This document shows, piece after piece, positions 11,750 to 26,200 of a DNA stretch of 64,000 nucleotides. The notes beneath the pieces were generated by a model, which worked only from the letters and a program-made list of their open reading frames with translations, did no database searches and was not told the DNA's origin. The DNA comes from Cinclus cinclus (Eukaryota > Chordata > Aves > Passeriformes > Cinclidae): positions 18,834,704 through 18,898,703 of the forward strand of contig NC_085055.1 in assembly GCF_963662255.1 (NCBI RefSeq). Direction: 5' to 3'. Each line of letters begins with the position of its first letter. Positions within the stretch are counted from its first letter, which is position 1. The position numbers and the translations under genes are program-made.

Positions 11750-14700
11750 CTTAAAAAAAAGCCTGACCTTCCTATGATCATATTCTAGATATATTTATCT
11801 ACCTGTCTCTCCACTAGTAAGTGCTGAACTTACTGTTAACAATTTGACAAAAAAAGGTTGGAATCCAAAGGATCTTAATTTCTTAAAATGACACCAAACC
11901 CAGCTGGAATGAAGAGAGAGAGGTTTAGTATTCTGGAGAGAAAAAGATTGCAAAATGAATCTTAGCCTGCTATTAGATATCAGCTACTCCACCCCATGCA
12001 GGGCATAATCCTCCCATGCAGGTCATAAATCTCAAGGAAATCAAGTCTCAGCAGCTCAGCTGTTGATGTGAACTGTTTTGCCTGCACTCTTGCTTGTTGT
12101 GTTAACAACTCCTTCACACTTCGGACATGCCAGCTTATTCCATGGCAACACTTGGGGTGCAGCTGCCTGAACCACACCCAGGCACTGGGGCAAGCCTGCA
12201 GGCTCAGCACCTGGGATGCTGTGTGCAAACGCCAGCCACGATCTGAATCAAACACTAACTACTGCTATTGCCACTACTGCTACTACTACTCCTTCTTCAG
12301 GAGCAATTACTCGTAGTAGATTGCACATCTATCCACAGAAAATCTCTGAGCCTCCTCAGCCAACAGCTGTGCCTCAAGACACAAAATTTGACTCGGGGGA
12401 GTAGATGGAACACAGTGGGAACAGATGCAGGCAGGATCTTTCCAGAAACAAATTCCTGCTTGCTCCAAGTGGAAAGTATTAAAGACAGAACTTCGCAGCA
12501 AAATTAAACCGAGACTTTCCCGAACTTCCAAAACACAAGGATTTTTCCTAAAAGTTTATTAACTGCTGCAGAGGTTGGACATGGGTGTCAAAGAGACCGC
12601 CCCAAACACAGGTACACAGAGATAGTGCTTTGCCTATCAAGATTAATTTCAAATGTGGTATTGCATCATTTAATTAACAATTTTAGTATTCGGGTATTTA
12701 TTAATTTGCCGGGGATTTACTTTGTTTCCATGCATTTGCTGAAGAGTTTCAGATGTAGTCAGAGATATGTATGTTTTCCAGGTGTTTAATTTCTAGGATT
12801 TAGACTTTTATTTCTTCAAGTTTAAGGAACACAAGCGAAATCTCAGTTTTACTGAATTCACTGAAGAAATATCCTCATACTTGAAACTGTCAAATAAACA
12901 AAAAAGAGAAGTGTCTTGATAGGAAAAATAAATCTAGCTGAAAAAGATATTGCATATAGGCAAATTTCCAATCATATTTTACATATAGGAAACCAATAAA
13001 TGTGAAAGACTCTATTTTGGAAAATAATTCCCTCAGGTAGAAATAGAGGTGTATTTGTTTCACCACTCTCCCTTCACTTTCTTGCAGAGGGCAAGAGAGA
13101 AACACTTTGAAGTTTAACATCACATAATGTCAGGACCATGCCAAGGTTAAATTTGGTATAAACAGTGCAACATATCAATCATTTTCTGAAAATCACATTA
13201 CATTTTCCCTGTTTTTTCTCTATTTCAGTGTTCATATGAAGAAGTCAAAGTATATGGAGGCTATGTTTAAGGGCACTGTCACAAATTACCTAAGTTCTGT
13301 TGCAGACAAATTTTTATTGATTTTATACTTCCTTTCATGTAATGTATATATACAAACTTATACATATTCTTTCAAATAAGCTAGAAAATATTCAGTAATT
13401 CTGTAGTTGGGACCAGAATAGAATGATTACAAAAATTCTATTGCAACTTCTGAGTTTGTTTTCTACCATTGTCAACATGATCAACAACAGCAACAGACCT
13501 TCTGAAACTCCCTGGTCCACACTCACATCTTCATACCTGCCTGCTGACAAGTGGCACAGGGCATATAAAACTTAGCCAGGGATTCTTGGCAGGTTAAGTC
13601 TTATGAGAAGCATCTGAGATCGATTCCAGGATAACATGACAGAAATCAAGGCATGTACAGAGGTATCAGAAATCACTGTGTCTGGTATGCCTGGTGAATA
13701 AAGAAAAATCAGTGCAAATCACAATATTTCTAGGAGGTGGAACAGGAAGAATAAAACCATCTGAATTTTAACCCAGCACAAATGCTGGGTTCTGTTTCTT
13801 CCCACGCTCAGAACATGAGACTGGTCAGAGCTGAAACCAGAGAGCAAAGAAAGAATCTTTTTCCTTACAAGCCCTGTAGCAGGAGGCCACAGCTACAGTC
13901 CTGGTATCCTTCTAAAAGAGGTGCCAGAAATCCTGCCCTGACACAGCTGCATCCACACTGAGTGCAGCTGTGATCTTCAGATGAGCACCAGACTTGTGTT
14001 GAACAACATTTTTAGCTTGGGGATTCTATTGTGATTTCACAATCTGCCCAAAGATGAGGGGACACTTCTGAAAGATGCTTGGATGTTTTGTTATCAGATT
14101 GTTCAGATTAAAGAGATCCTTTGTGCAATGCTGGAGCTGCTGTGGCTATTATAATTTTCTGAAAAATGCTGTTGTGATAATTCCAAATTGCTGGTACCAG
14201 GAACTTCTGCCTTATAGAGATCAAGGCACTGCTGACTGGTGACACCATGTCTTTAAGGCAACCCACTTCACTGAGTTCAGAATCAAGCTTTCACTGTCCA
14301 GGCAGTGCCAGTTCTACACTTCAGATATGGGATACTCTGTACCTTGTCTCTGGCAATTTTTTAAGCTTTTTTTTACCAAAAGGTTTGAAAAAACCTCAAA
14401 ACAAAAGAAAATCAACAATGAAAAAAGCACTCAACATTAAAAAAAACCTGTATATTTCAGTCCAGTAAGTGGCTGAAAAACCCTGCATCACCTGACAAAG
14501 GCACAAGACAGAGCATGGAATGCCTGCTCAAAGCAGAAGAGAAGCTGCTGACACAGCACATGAAGTCATTGCTGCCTGAAGAGATCCTGGCCAGACTCCC
14601 ACTGAAAAGCTGCAATGGCTCCAGTTTCATTCTGATTGCTCATAGCAGGAATGTAAATCAGGGTGGTTCAAGAAAGGTAAATGAAGTCACCTGCATATCA

Positions 14701-15129
14701 GACCAACAGAGAGATCACACTCAACGCTTGCTCTCCTGACCTCACCCAGTACTGTGAAACACTGCACATTATCGTGCTCTCAGGTTGTTTCCTGGCTACA
14801 CTTCCTCCCAGGCAGGCAATTTGGCAGCACAGTGTGAACTTTACCTAGGAACAGGAATTTAAATAAGACACAACCATGCTGTAAGCCCAATGAAGTATCA
14901 TGGTGGATCTGAGCAGAGGAAGGAGTGTAGTGAATTGTAAAACAGTTTTTTACAGGTCAGCATATTGATACTTCAAAGCAGGGTCTTCCATGAAGTGAGA
15001 GATTTCACCCAACCAGCTGCATAGAACAGGAAATATGAACATTGAGCACTTAGCCTTTCTATTCCACCAGCACACTCCAGGTTCTGTGCCTTTACTCTGC
15101 AGTCTAAAACCTGAGCAGCCCGTAACAGA
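11750..15129. other. No gene recognised
   Basis: Holds a short imperfect trinucleotide run (about 12258-12295, ctactgc-type) and a perfect 9-bp hairpin (13770-13791). No recognisable coding sequence. Confidence 0.65.
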
Positions 15130-15684
15130 TTCCTAACTTCAGTGCCTAAAAGCTGGACAGCAGCACAAGAGAGGGGATCCTTCCCTTTTTCTCTGCCCTC
15201 ATGAGACCTTGCCCTGCAGCGTTCAGTTCTGGGGTCCTCAGCACAGGAAACACATGGACCTGTTAGAGCAGGACCAGAGGAGACCACAGACATGATCAGA
15301 GGGCTGGAGCACCTCTCCTGTGAGAACAAGCTGAGAGAGTTGGGGCTGCTCAGCCTGCAGAAGAGAAGGCTCTGGGGAGACCTCCTTGCAGTTTTTGGGG
15401 GGCTTATAAGAAAGATGAGGGAACAATATTTTAGCAGGGTCTGTTCCAACAGGACAAAGGGTAATGGTTTTAAACTAAAAGAGGAGGATTCAGACTGAGT
15501 ATAAGGAAGTTTTTTACAGTGAGGATGGAACATTGGAACATACAGAAAGGTGCCAGATGCCCCATTCTGGAAACATTCAAGGCCAGGCTGAATGAAGTTC
15601 TGAAGATGTCCCTGCTCACTGGGGGATCACTGGGTTAAAGAGCCTTTCAAGAACCCTTCCAACCCAAACGGTTCTATGCTTCTA
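15130..15684 (+). mobile_element. CR1 LINE 3' fragment
   Basis: Has 'gaccagaggagaccac', 'gatcagagggctggagcacctctcctgtgag', 'ctcagcctgcagaagagaaggctctggggagacct' and ends 'cccttccaacccaaacggttctatgcttcta', the CR1 terminal motif. 5'-truncated. The 186-codon open frame on the minus strand is its antisense. Confidence 0.88.
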
Positions 15685-18600
15685 GTTTAGTATTCTATTG
15701 GCCTTTTCACATTCCATGTGTGCTTGATTATTCTGTAACATACAATCTACAAAACCAGTTTGAATGCTGGCAAGCAGGCACAAGAAAGTTCCTTGAGCTG
15801 AGACAGAGAGGGTCTAAGAGGGGGCAGAAGGGAACAGCAGGAGTGTTCATACAATGTTCACTTGCTCAGAACATGCTGTAACAGATGACTGTGCTGAAGC
15901 CAGATGTTTCTTGACAAACAGAACAAACATCATCAGACTGGCCTCACATGGGATTCCCACATAGATTTTCACATTTCTTTCCTTTTATTTTTTCTCAAAA
16001 GTAAAGCTTAAAAAAAGGACAAAACCCCTTTGACCTCACAACAAAGTGAAGTCCATCAGAGCTTGAAGTAGGGAGCCAGACTAGTGTACACTATTGCTGA
16101 ACAAAATAGCAGAGTTTTTCACTAAAATGCAAACTACGATGTCTCTGCTGGCCCATAAAGCACTGAGATGACTTCCTGAATCATGTCAACGTCCAAATGT
16201 GTTTTCAAAAATGTGAGCCTACAACTACTACTTCAGGAAGAAGCCTCCTAAAGCCACAGTTGTGAGCTCTGAGTTAGCAGTTTGATCAGCAAGTTGCAAG
16301 AGTAATAAGCAGAGAGAACCCTGCACAGCCATGACATTCCATGCAGGGAAATTGATAGGGTTTAGGCTGAACCAAACAGCTGGCAGCTTCTCCACTAAAC
16401 AGTTTGGCTTCAGGGAAAACAATCAAAACGAGATTCAAGAAAAAAAAAAAAAACACCTGTGCAATTTCTGCTTTACTGTGTTACTTTCGAAATTATATTT
16501 TTAATAGTAGAAGTCTTAAAGCTATAAAATATGGTATTTCTCATGTTTGTTGCAGTGCAACACCTGCTCAAATGGGACACTACTGGTAAGGTTGTTAAAA
16601 AGACAGGGACATCAGAACCTTCTTAGCTCATCACTTGCAAGCTGCTATGCACGCTGTGCATTCTCCACTGGTTGTGTCTTTAGCTTTGTTTTGTTTGAAA
16701 TTCTTATTCTACCACATTATCTATAGCCTTAGACAGCTTCTTGGCCCAGACTCTGAGACTTTTGGAGGGTCAGGGCAGAGCAGTAGAGCTCTCTATGATT
16801 TCATGACAGACCACAATAAACACTGCATGGCTCCCTGCTGGTTCTGTTTACACACTATTTAAAAATGCATAACAGCTCCCGTCTGCTCAGCTGCCTGTGC
16901 TGCTGAAGGTGTGGCTGGTGTCATCCCACAGAGGCCAGGAATCCCAACTGGGACCTCTGAAGTGCCCTTTCTTGTGCTGGCAGAGACTGTCACAACTGGA
17001 ATTGCACCAGTACAATACAGGATTACAAAATACATGTTTTGTGAATGGTTATTCTAATACAATTCTAAATTAAAAACAGGATGAAAGCTTGGATCCACTG
17101 AGAATACTAAAGGTTTTTGTCAGACTCTTAGAAGGGCCAGGCTTTCACAGACAGCATTACTTTAATTCACCAATGCAAAATGATATCTATTCTGGAGGGA
17201 ATCAATACCATGGAAGATTTAAGACAGCAATAGATTTGAAAATCCAGTATAGCAATGTTTCATGTTCTTCCTGGTCTGAAAACATGTTGCTGGGTTGATT
17301 ATTGGCATAGCCATACCCTTTAGGCTAGGACTGGGCTCCTCACTGAATGGCTTTTGGCACACAATTCAGAATGGCTAATGGAAGCAGAAATGGCCCCTCA
17401 CCCATAATGAAAACAGCAAAATGCCAGAACACTGCGACAGAAAAATACCCCTGTGGCATGGATGAGAAAGTGTAGTAAATGTCATTCAGAGTCATCCAGA
17501 TGAGCAACAGGAATAAGAAATAAATAATATCTGAGAATGCTCACAAGCTGTGCTGCTGTAGTAACTCTGCTGTGAGGAACTTGGAAGGAACCAGCTGGCT
17601 CCCTGCTCCTCTGCTCTACTGATGGATGGGCAGCTCTGCTGGCAGCCATTCCCAAAAGGATGGTGGGTGTCCATCGTCCCCCATCCTACACAGCCAGCAA
17701 AGCTTTCCACTAAGGACACTTCTAGCACTGGCTTGTGCTGATCTGGACAATTGTCCAGCAGGGAGCAGAGTGAGGAGGATAAATCAACATGGAGAAAGAA
17801 GAATCAGGGCAGACATTAATAAAACTTAGCTGCTGAAAGAGAGAGCTGAAGCCAGACGAAACTAGACCAAAGGCACGGATTGCTGGAAAAGCAGGAGAAG
17901 GCTTGGCTGTGCCAGAAGGGGCTCTGTGTCTGGGCAGCCTGAAACACCACACTGTGCCAGGGCAAGGGAGCCACCAGGGAACAAAATATTCCAGCTGTAA
18001 CACTAAACAACCTTCCACTTGCCATAAAAGGTTTATTTGTTAGCTCATAGATACAAACTGAAGCTCGGTTAATATCACACAGGTTTGCAGTTCTAGCACT
18101 GCCACAGCTGTTAAGGGCAGAGCTAATCAAAAGATGAAAAAAGTCATTCTTGTGTCAGGCTGTGATTCTTTAAATTTTTGTGAAGTTCACTTGTAACTAG
18201 AAAAAGCCCATTTAAATATGAAAACTTGGCTGTTTGATTAAGAAAACATGAAGTTGTAGCATGCATTTCTTACTTCAAGAATGAAATCAGAATGACAACA
18301 AAATTCAATGACACTTGGGCTGATGGTAATTTTTATGGAAGGTCAGACCTTAAGAACCTGCTAATAGTGACTTGGGGTTGGGGAATCAGTGCCACTGGGA
18401 TGCTATTACAGGAATGAAAGCACATCTAGAGATCCCCAAAGTGATGGGAGCCCATTCTGCTGCATCAATGTACCAACAAAGAAAAAGCCCCCATGAAAGG
18501 ACCCCAGCTCAGGTTAGCTGGAGCAGTGCAGAGAGGGCAAAAGAAAAATTAAAGCCTGAAGTAACGGCAAGAAAACAGGATTTGCTTGAGGCTGTAGGAC

Positions 18601-19318
18601 CAAGTAAAAGCAAAATTCCTATTCTGTTTTCCACACACATACTTGCAGGAAGCTGGTTGAATATACCTAGAATTAACTCATGGTAAAAACAAAAATGTTA
18701 TTAAAAATTATACTTTTTCACCTTTGAGTCTTCAAAGAGATACAAAACCAGGCAACAGGTTAAGTATTCTCAGATATTGTTATATTACCTCTCTGCCCTT
18801 TGAAACAACATACTAAAATATTTCACAATTTTTAATGTCATGCAGGGTGTTCAAATTCTAACAGCTTTCTCTGAGAGGCCATATTAATGACTGAAGAAGA
18901 TTTACTACTTATTGCTTTTCTTTATGTTCTAAGAATTAATTGAGTGGAGCTGTCTTACCTATTTTCAAATGTTCATTTTCTGATTTATGCTATTTGCCTC
19001 CCTTGTTTCAGGAGACTTTTTGAATATGGGAATCTCAACAACTTTGTGTGTTCAAAGCTGTAATTCTAGTCAAACTTTTGTAAAGGTAGATGTTAACTTA
19101 TATACTGACTATAAACTAGAACATGAGAAAAAATAAATTTTTAAAAAAAAGTCCTGAAACTTTAAGAATAAAGAGCACCTCAAGCATTTCTGGAAGATGT
19201 ACCCATTCCCACGTTCTCCTTTGTATAGTTGTGTAGTTTCATGGAACAAGGCTACCCAGCATCAAATGTCTCTTCCATTTCATCTGGGTTTTTTCCCTAC
19301 ACTTGGAGCTGATTTCTG
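15685..19318. other. No gene recognised
   Basis: Only short open frames of 60-105 codons on both strands. A17-like runs occur near 16438. No repeat family recognised. Confidence 0.65.
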
Positions 19319-19397
19319 GGGTTTTTTTGTTTTGTTTTGTTTTGGTTTTGGTTTTTTGTTTGTTTGTCTGTTTGTTTTTGTTTTTGGTTTTTTTTTG
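19319..19397 (+). repeat. T-rich low-complexity tract (TTTTG/TTTG)
   Basis: About 80 bp of 'ttttg', 'gttt' and T-run units. The hydrophobic Phe/Leu frames across it are artefacts. Confidence 0.9.
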
Positions 19398-19854
19398 TGG
19401 CTGACAGTTCAAAATTCAAAGCAGAGCCATTCCTGGGTGGTAAAATGGAACTCAGACTTCAAAGGAAGAATTACCAAAAATCTTCAACTGGTCAAGCAGT
19501 GGAGCTATCAGAAATCTTCTGTAAACTTGAAAGATGCTTACAGGTCACAAACAGCTCATGTTTAAAAACAAACAAAAAAACAAACACCATTTTCTTCAAA
19601 AGGTAAAACAGACTAAAAGGTAAAAAACAAAAACACAGGGAGTTTTGTTAGCCACAGGGTCTTCTGAAGCAATACTGTCATCTGCAGGTTTGGTAACTTC
19701 ACTGATGGAAATTAATCACTATCAAGCTTTGACATTTGTTTGTTTTATACAGGGTTATTTGTTTGGTTTGGGGTAGGGGTCTTCTCATTAGCAGAAATTA
19801 TGTCAATACTTATAGTTAGGGCCTCCAACCACGACCCATACTTCCATTTCATTT

Positions 19855-20040
19855 TCACATCACTTTCTGAACTTGGTTGAGGGATATTTTCTGCTCCTGT
19901 TCTGACACATTTGCTTTGGTTGAAGTATTCAGATTGAGTCCATTGCTCACTGCATCATTTAGAAACTCCCACTTGGAGGCTGACAGACAGCACTGACTTG
20001 CTTTTGCACTCCTCTTATCCAGTGGCTTCATATTTAGGAC
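19855..20040 (-). CDS. Candidate coding exon, phase-compatible with the 11.7-kb candidate
   Basis: On the minus strand an acceptor-like 'aagattcacag' is followed in phase 0 by VLNMKPLDKRSAKASQ, CCLSASKWEFLNDAVSNG and LNLNTSTKANVSEQEQKIS before TGA. Two in-phase donors are possible inside it: GATGCA|gtgagc, which is good, and CAGAAA|gtgatg, which is weak. Either would join in frame to the phase-0 exon at 11749. The composition is protein-like, hydrophilic and serine/asparagine-rich. No family is recognised. It sits between a T-rich and an A-rich tract. The evidence is reading frame, splice-like borders and phase only. Confidence 0.25.
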   Translation of the reverse strand, partial: VLNMKPLDKRSAKASQCCLSASKWEFLNDAVSNGLNLNTSTKANVSEQEQKISLNQVQKVM

Positions 20041-20149
20041 CTGTGAATCTTGCCAGTTTATCCCCAAATCTTGAAAAAGATGGGAAGAAAAGAAACTTAT
20101 TTATGGAAGTCTTACTTATTTTTTCAGAGCTTATTTTATATATGAGATA

Positions 20150-20169
20150 CAACAACAACAACAACAAAA

Positions 20170-20201
<32 letters not shown>

Positions 20202-20209
20202 AACAACAG
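20150..20209 (+). repeat. A-rich low-complexity tract (CAA/CAAAA)
   Basis: 'acaacaacaacaacaacaaaag' followed by 'acaaaacaaaacaaaac' units. It is roughly complementary to the T-rich tract 0.8 kb upstream. Confidence 0.9.
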
Positions 20210-23200
20210 AAATTGCTTTCAGAAACATTCTTCAGGAATATTCCTTTTCTGGATACTTCCACCAAATGTGTACTTCTTCACAAAAGTCTCACAAAATAAT
20301 TCCATTAAATATTGTCTACAGATTTATCAGAAACTCACAAAAATGCTGCATGAATGGACCATAGATCCACTGCATGAATCAGAGATGGAATTTGTCTGAA
20401 AGGCCCGATTTTCACTCCTACAATTCAGTCTCACAATGCTACAGAAACTACTTTTCCTGTCTGGATCAATTTCAGTGTGACTGGAACTTGTTAAGCTACT
20501 ATAAAAAACAGTGAAGAAGCAACGAGATGAACCAACCAAAATGAGCATTTTCCAGTTTTTAGCACACCTGATGGCACTGCTCCTAGTATGGCACTCACCC
20601 TGAGCAAACTGAGGCACCAGCCACCCCTGCTCCTTTGTCAGCCCAACAGCTGAAAGACATGAGAATGGAGGCATAAAGAAAAAAAAATACCACCACCATA
20701 AAAAAAAAAAAGACTTGGAGAAGCCTTGAAAGAAAATAATGAAACATCAACATCTTTCATTTTTTGATTATTGTATTTCACTTGAAAACAAGTCTGGATG
20801 GAGTCCACCTCCTCAGCACACAAGGATCAGCAGGCCTGAAGTTAAAAAGGGAAAAATAATTGATTCTACTGCATACTGGTAAAGCACTTCCACTTAAGAT
20901 GATAATAATTCATCCACTCTGTACATGACTGTGTATATCCTGTTGTGTTGAAAACTTTAATCAGAATACTTTATTTTTTAATAATATTTGCATTTATTTT
21001 TTAGCAATGTTTCCTCTTCTTTTATGCACTTCTCTGGGCCCTATGGAAAGTGGCAGCAGGCATGAGATACCCTTGAGATGTGTGTGTAGATATGACCTTT
21101 TTCATGTCCAAGGGACTGCAGAAAGGCCACTTTGGGAATTGGGGTACATTATAGACAGAGCTGCATCATCTGCAGTCACCAACTTCCAGGTCAGCCTCCA
21201 GCAGGGTGTGGAGTCAGCAGGGAGCAGAGCCAGAATAACCAGTCCATGCTCCCCACAGGAACCTCCAGGTACCTCTAATTCCTATGATACTACACCTGGA
21301 TTTTCAAGCTCTTTCCTCCCCAGAAGAATAGGAAAGAAATAGGATATTCTTGCCCAGTAGCCTGCCCATTTGCAGGGGTAGGAGAGGTGAGAGCAGCCCA
21401 GCTTTCACAGCTGATATTTGGGTAGAGCCAAGCCCTCGGGAGGAACCAGCTACAGAATCCTGAAAACACTCTATCAAATGGGAACAACACAGAGACAAGC
21501 AAGGAAATAGAAGTTTTAAACACTATTTGCTCTTCCCAAGGACCACAGAGGTTTGTAATAAGGCACATCTACCAGTCCTCCTGAACCAGGCAAGTTACAA
21601 CTCAAGTATCAATCTTGACAGCTGCACTAAAACCCACTTGTTTTGCAAGGAAAAAAAATGGCAACTTAGTCTTCTAAACAATGCAAGAAAGGTTGCAGAT
21701 GTAAACAATATTTTTTTCCTGAGGGAGATCTGGAAAAAATATTATTCTTATAGTAGAAAGTGTTTCTATTTCAGCTTCAGAATGGTTCTTGTGTCCATAA
21801 TTACTCTAAATTCCTTCCAGGGATGGACATTTACAGAGCAGGATTGGATGCAATTAGTGCTGATGTAACGCCTTAGTTACTAAAGGATCCAGCAGCTGAC
21901 ATGTGCTGCTATTTCTTAATAAGTATGGGTTAGCTACAGCACACAGCATTTTGTCCCCTATCTCACACATGAATTTTAGACCCTCACAGGTTATGTCTGA
22001 AGCTCTGGAACAATCCATCATGAAACTAATCCATCAGATACAAATTGTTGTTCACCTCCAGTGAAATAAATTTGCTTTAAAACAAGCATTTTCTTTTTTG
22101 CCTGCATCAGTCTTTGTGCAGAAAAAAAAAAAGTACAAGAGTAATTGCAAGCCTTGGAGAAACAGAAATATATTTTACAATAACTTCCAGAACATATAAG
22201 CTTTGATGGAACAAAGAATCAGTCCAGGGCCTGTCTAAAAATACAAGCCAAGTCATCACTGTCCCCATGGTGTACTCATGAAATCAAATTTATTAGCTGA
22301 AGGCTGGAGTTTTAAAGGCTGCAAGAGAAGTCCCTTACAATGAGTCTCCAAATGCACTGAGGCATTTGAACATCTTACTTGTAGTCTGGTGTAAAGGCAT
22401 TTTTAAGGTGCTTCTTCTGACAGACAGTACAAGTGGGCCAAGATAAAAGTCCACTGTCCATTAGGGGAAAACTCTTTGAATTTACTTCAGTAGAATTAGG
22501 AAACCTAGCTTGGTTTTTGTTTTGTTTTTTTTTCCTTTTCTTTTTAAATATCCTCACAGACAACTATGAGTTGTTTCACTATTTACAGGAATGTGCATAT
22601 AAACTAAAGAAAGTTGACCAAAACTCTCAGTAGCCCTTCAGAAAGTCGGGTCCATAATCAGTTTTCATCAGGGGAGAGGGATGACCAAAAAAAAAAAAAA
22701 AAGAAAATTCACCACCTGCAAACTCTCCACACATTAGAAAACACCCTTCAAGAAATAATCTTCCTTCTGCAATTTTCTCAATAGGCATCCAATTCTTTTT
22801 TTAGAAATTACTGTGACAAAGCAGGCACAACTTTCAGATGGGTTCCAATCCACCTTGTTTTTAATGACTCATTAGCAATATGCATTCCTCCACATCAGCT
22901 TGTCCCTGTGGCCACTAAGCCAAAATGGAAATCTTGAGGTCGGTCATATTTACATGTCACCACTTATGCTAATCACAATACCTCACTCTTTAAGGGAAGT
23001 TATCCATCATCTTGAATATGATTAAGCAATAACGTGAGCAAACAGCCCACAAGGTGATCTCCCCTACTCCTCAGTCAATTAATGCTGCCTCAGACTCCAT
23101 CTGTTTGGAGAAATGCTTCCTATTGAGTATTCCATGCCTCCCTTCAACTCACAAAGAAGTAAACATGAATAGCACCATTTTGTCATTATTCTTGATAGCA

Positions 23201-26200
23201 CAGACACGCACCTCCAGCAAGCTGCAGTTCCCTGAGTGTGTGTTTTCCCAGATGTAGTCCAGATGCCTCCTAAATGCATATGGCAGGAAATTCTTAGCAA
23301 TCTTTTCTGTTTCCCGTATATTATTGGTTTATAATTGCTGCTATCCATCATAATTTTTTTAGCTACTGACTACTGCCCTGCTCTGCAGGTGTGTAGAAGA
23401 AACACAGGTCTAGCACATGAGCTACTTTTACATCTATCTTGGTGCATAAACAGAATAGCCAGTCTTTAGTGTTAGTTTAAAGGAAGCCTTTTTGGCAACA
23501 TCTAAGATAAACAAGATTAACATAATATTGCACAGAGACCAGAAGATAAATACATAGTACCTAACAGACAATTAGGCTGTTTTCTTGATAACTGAATTTA
23601 TTTCACTGTTGTTTGGCTGGAATTGTGCTATCCAAAGCTCATAGCCAGTGCCTAACAGGGAATAACTGCACAGCACAAAGCTACTGCACAGATACACATC
23701 CCAGCTCCCTGAGAGCAAACCTGTCTGTGGTACAACACGCAGATTTCATTTCTGCTCCCAGCAGCAGGCTGGCTGTGTCAACATGGTGCTGTGCTCTGAT
23801 TAATTAGCCTGGCTCTAGGGCTGACTCAAGGACTCTCAGCAGATACTGGAGAATGAGATCTGTCCCCAGAGAACAAGGCTGGATTGTTCTGATGGCTGCA
23901 AGGCACAGAGGGGAAGAGAAGGAGGACAGAGGTACTGTACAGGTACATCCTGACTGTAGAGTCCTGGAGAGCAAGGCTGGGCAGCCCTGGGATTGGGAAA
24001 CACAGAGGCAGAGTTTTCTGTTAAACCCAGCACATCTGAAAAAGGAGGGCTGTGTGCTGAGTTGGATGTTCCCAGCAGAGTACCCTGAATGCTGTCCTAG
24101 TTTACCTTGGACCCAGATTGTTTGTTTTTAAGTGACTGTTCTGACCCTGTAGTTTCTAACATTGCTTTGTCTTGTGGCACACAGTACAGACACCCCATGG
24201 AAGTTATAACATGGCATGATCAGCCTTGAGCCACTGGTGTCCTTAGGTTTTCCTATGAGCTGCAAAGTTTCCCATGATTTCTGCTGAGCTTTGCCCTGAA
24301 CTGGTAAAATCAGTGCATTTCTTGTGCTTGGAACCTGAAAAAGCATCCCAGATAACAATTTTTCTGTGGTCTCCTCTGGAAGGTTGCACTAAATACCCCA
24401 GCAGTCATTAAAACTTGTAACTGTAGATTAAGGGGCAGATCTTCCAGTTTTAACTGATCAAAATTGCCATGACAGTCTCACCAGGTCATTCTAAAACTCT
24501 CAGTAATTGATGTTGCTAAGCACAACAGACCAGCCCCACTAAAACATGACAGAGAAATAGCCAGAAAATAATTGGCAAGAATACACAGTAAGACATCCAC
24601 CTCTCTCTTACTTTGTATTTTGTATAAAATACTAAACTGGCTCCAGCAGATAGTTTTGGTTTGCTCTCTCTGAGAAAAAAAAAGTGGACCATAAGGGTTT
24701 GGAGTGTCCAAGTTTATACTCCATTTCCCCATCACTTAATTCTACAGTTTAGAACCATGCTGACTTCTAATTGTGTCTGTGCCCCTTACGAATCCTTCTC
24801 AGGTAACAGATTGGATAAAAACTGAGTGAGGACATGGGACCATTATCAACCTTGCCAGGAGCTTTAACCTTGCATGACCACAGAGATTTGGATGACTAGT
24901 GAAGATGTACAGATTATTCATCAGTGCCTCTAATTGTCGAGTCTTATCTTCTTTTTGCCAGGGTCAGGATTAAATACGTGAGACAGTATTTCTTGTTTGG
25001 ACTCAGATGTTTATTAGTGCTTATCTACGTTGCAGTCTCACAAACCTGGAGTTCCACAGCACTTCAAGCTAACAAACTAAAAATGGAGCCCCATCTCTCT
25101 CTTTACAAGGCCTTTTAAGGATAAACTCTCCAATTAAGAAATGACATTTGAATTATTTTTACTTATAACCGAATAAGCAACCACCCGTGGCCTGCAATGC
25201 CAACTTTTTTTTTCCAATCATACAATACTACCCAAATCCATGAAGAGGAAGGTGAAGAAGGACAAACCTCCACCCTAAAACCTCCATCTTGTTTTACATA
25301 TATTACTATATTCTAAAACCTTAAACTCTAAGTTTTCTACCATGTGATATTACACACTTCTATTTAAACTACACACCCATAATCCCAGTTCTATCACTCA
25401 GTTTTGGAAGCCTTCTCCATGGCCTCAGGTCAAATGCAGTGTTCTCTTGGGGGTCAGTGCCTGTCAGCACAGAAAGTCTAAAATTCTCAGTGACCAGGGT
25501 TCCAACATCTAATTTCTTCCCACCCCCACCATCAGATCAGCAAGGACAACCACTCAGCACTGATTTTTTTCTAACCTATTTCAGCTATTTACAGACACTT
25601 CAGAAAGACACAGTAGGTATGGCGGTACATTTTTTTAAGTTGGACAGAAATCTTGAAGTGTATTAAAATAAAATTATTATCCTTTCTACTTAGAAATGTA
25701 TTAGGAACTGCACCAAAGTAAATCCCTTTCACTACCATATCTCAAGTGTGACCTCCACAGCATTTCCATAACTCAAGCCATGCATCTCCCTGGAGTACAG
25801 TTTTGTTCACAGTACTTATTCTTAGCCAAGATCAGACATTTGTTGGTCACCAGCTCCAGCTCCTGGGTGAAATTATCAAATCCTACTTAATATCCTGACT
25901 ATGCAAAGTTCAGTAAAACAGCATGGAGTTTTATTTGTACCTCTTTTTTACCTGGATTATTTTGAAGACTATTAATACAGGAAAATTAAGAGACCAAAAA
26001 AAATCTTCTCGCTCCATAGAAAATCAAACCCTGAAAGCTTCACAGAGTCACCAACAGAAACATTGAAAATCCTAGTCAGTCTTCTAGTAGTGCAGATGTG
26101 GATGTCAGTACTCATGCACAGGGTGAAGAGGAAATAGTTCTGTTTCATTAAGCTCTTGGCAGAAGATAGATAGTAAATTCATGTAATAGATGAATGGATT

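Noticed and set aside
14973..15533. 186-codon minus-strand frame
   Set aside because: It is the antisense of the CR1 fragment at 15130-15684.
24482..24538. 57-bp minus-strand stretch with an excellent acceptor and donor
   Set aside because: Too short to identify; only one frame is open, and no phase-compatible partner was established. Similar decoys occur at about 20597-20647 and 27070-27095.
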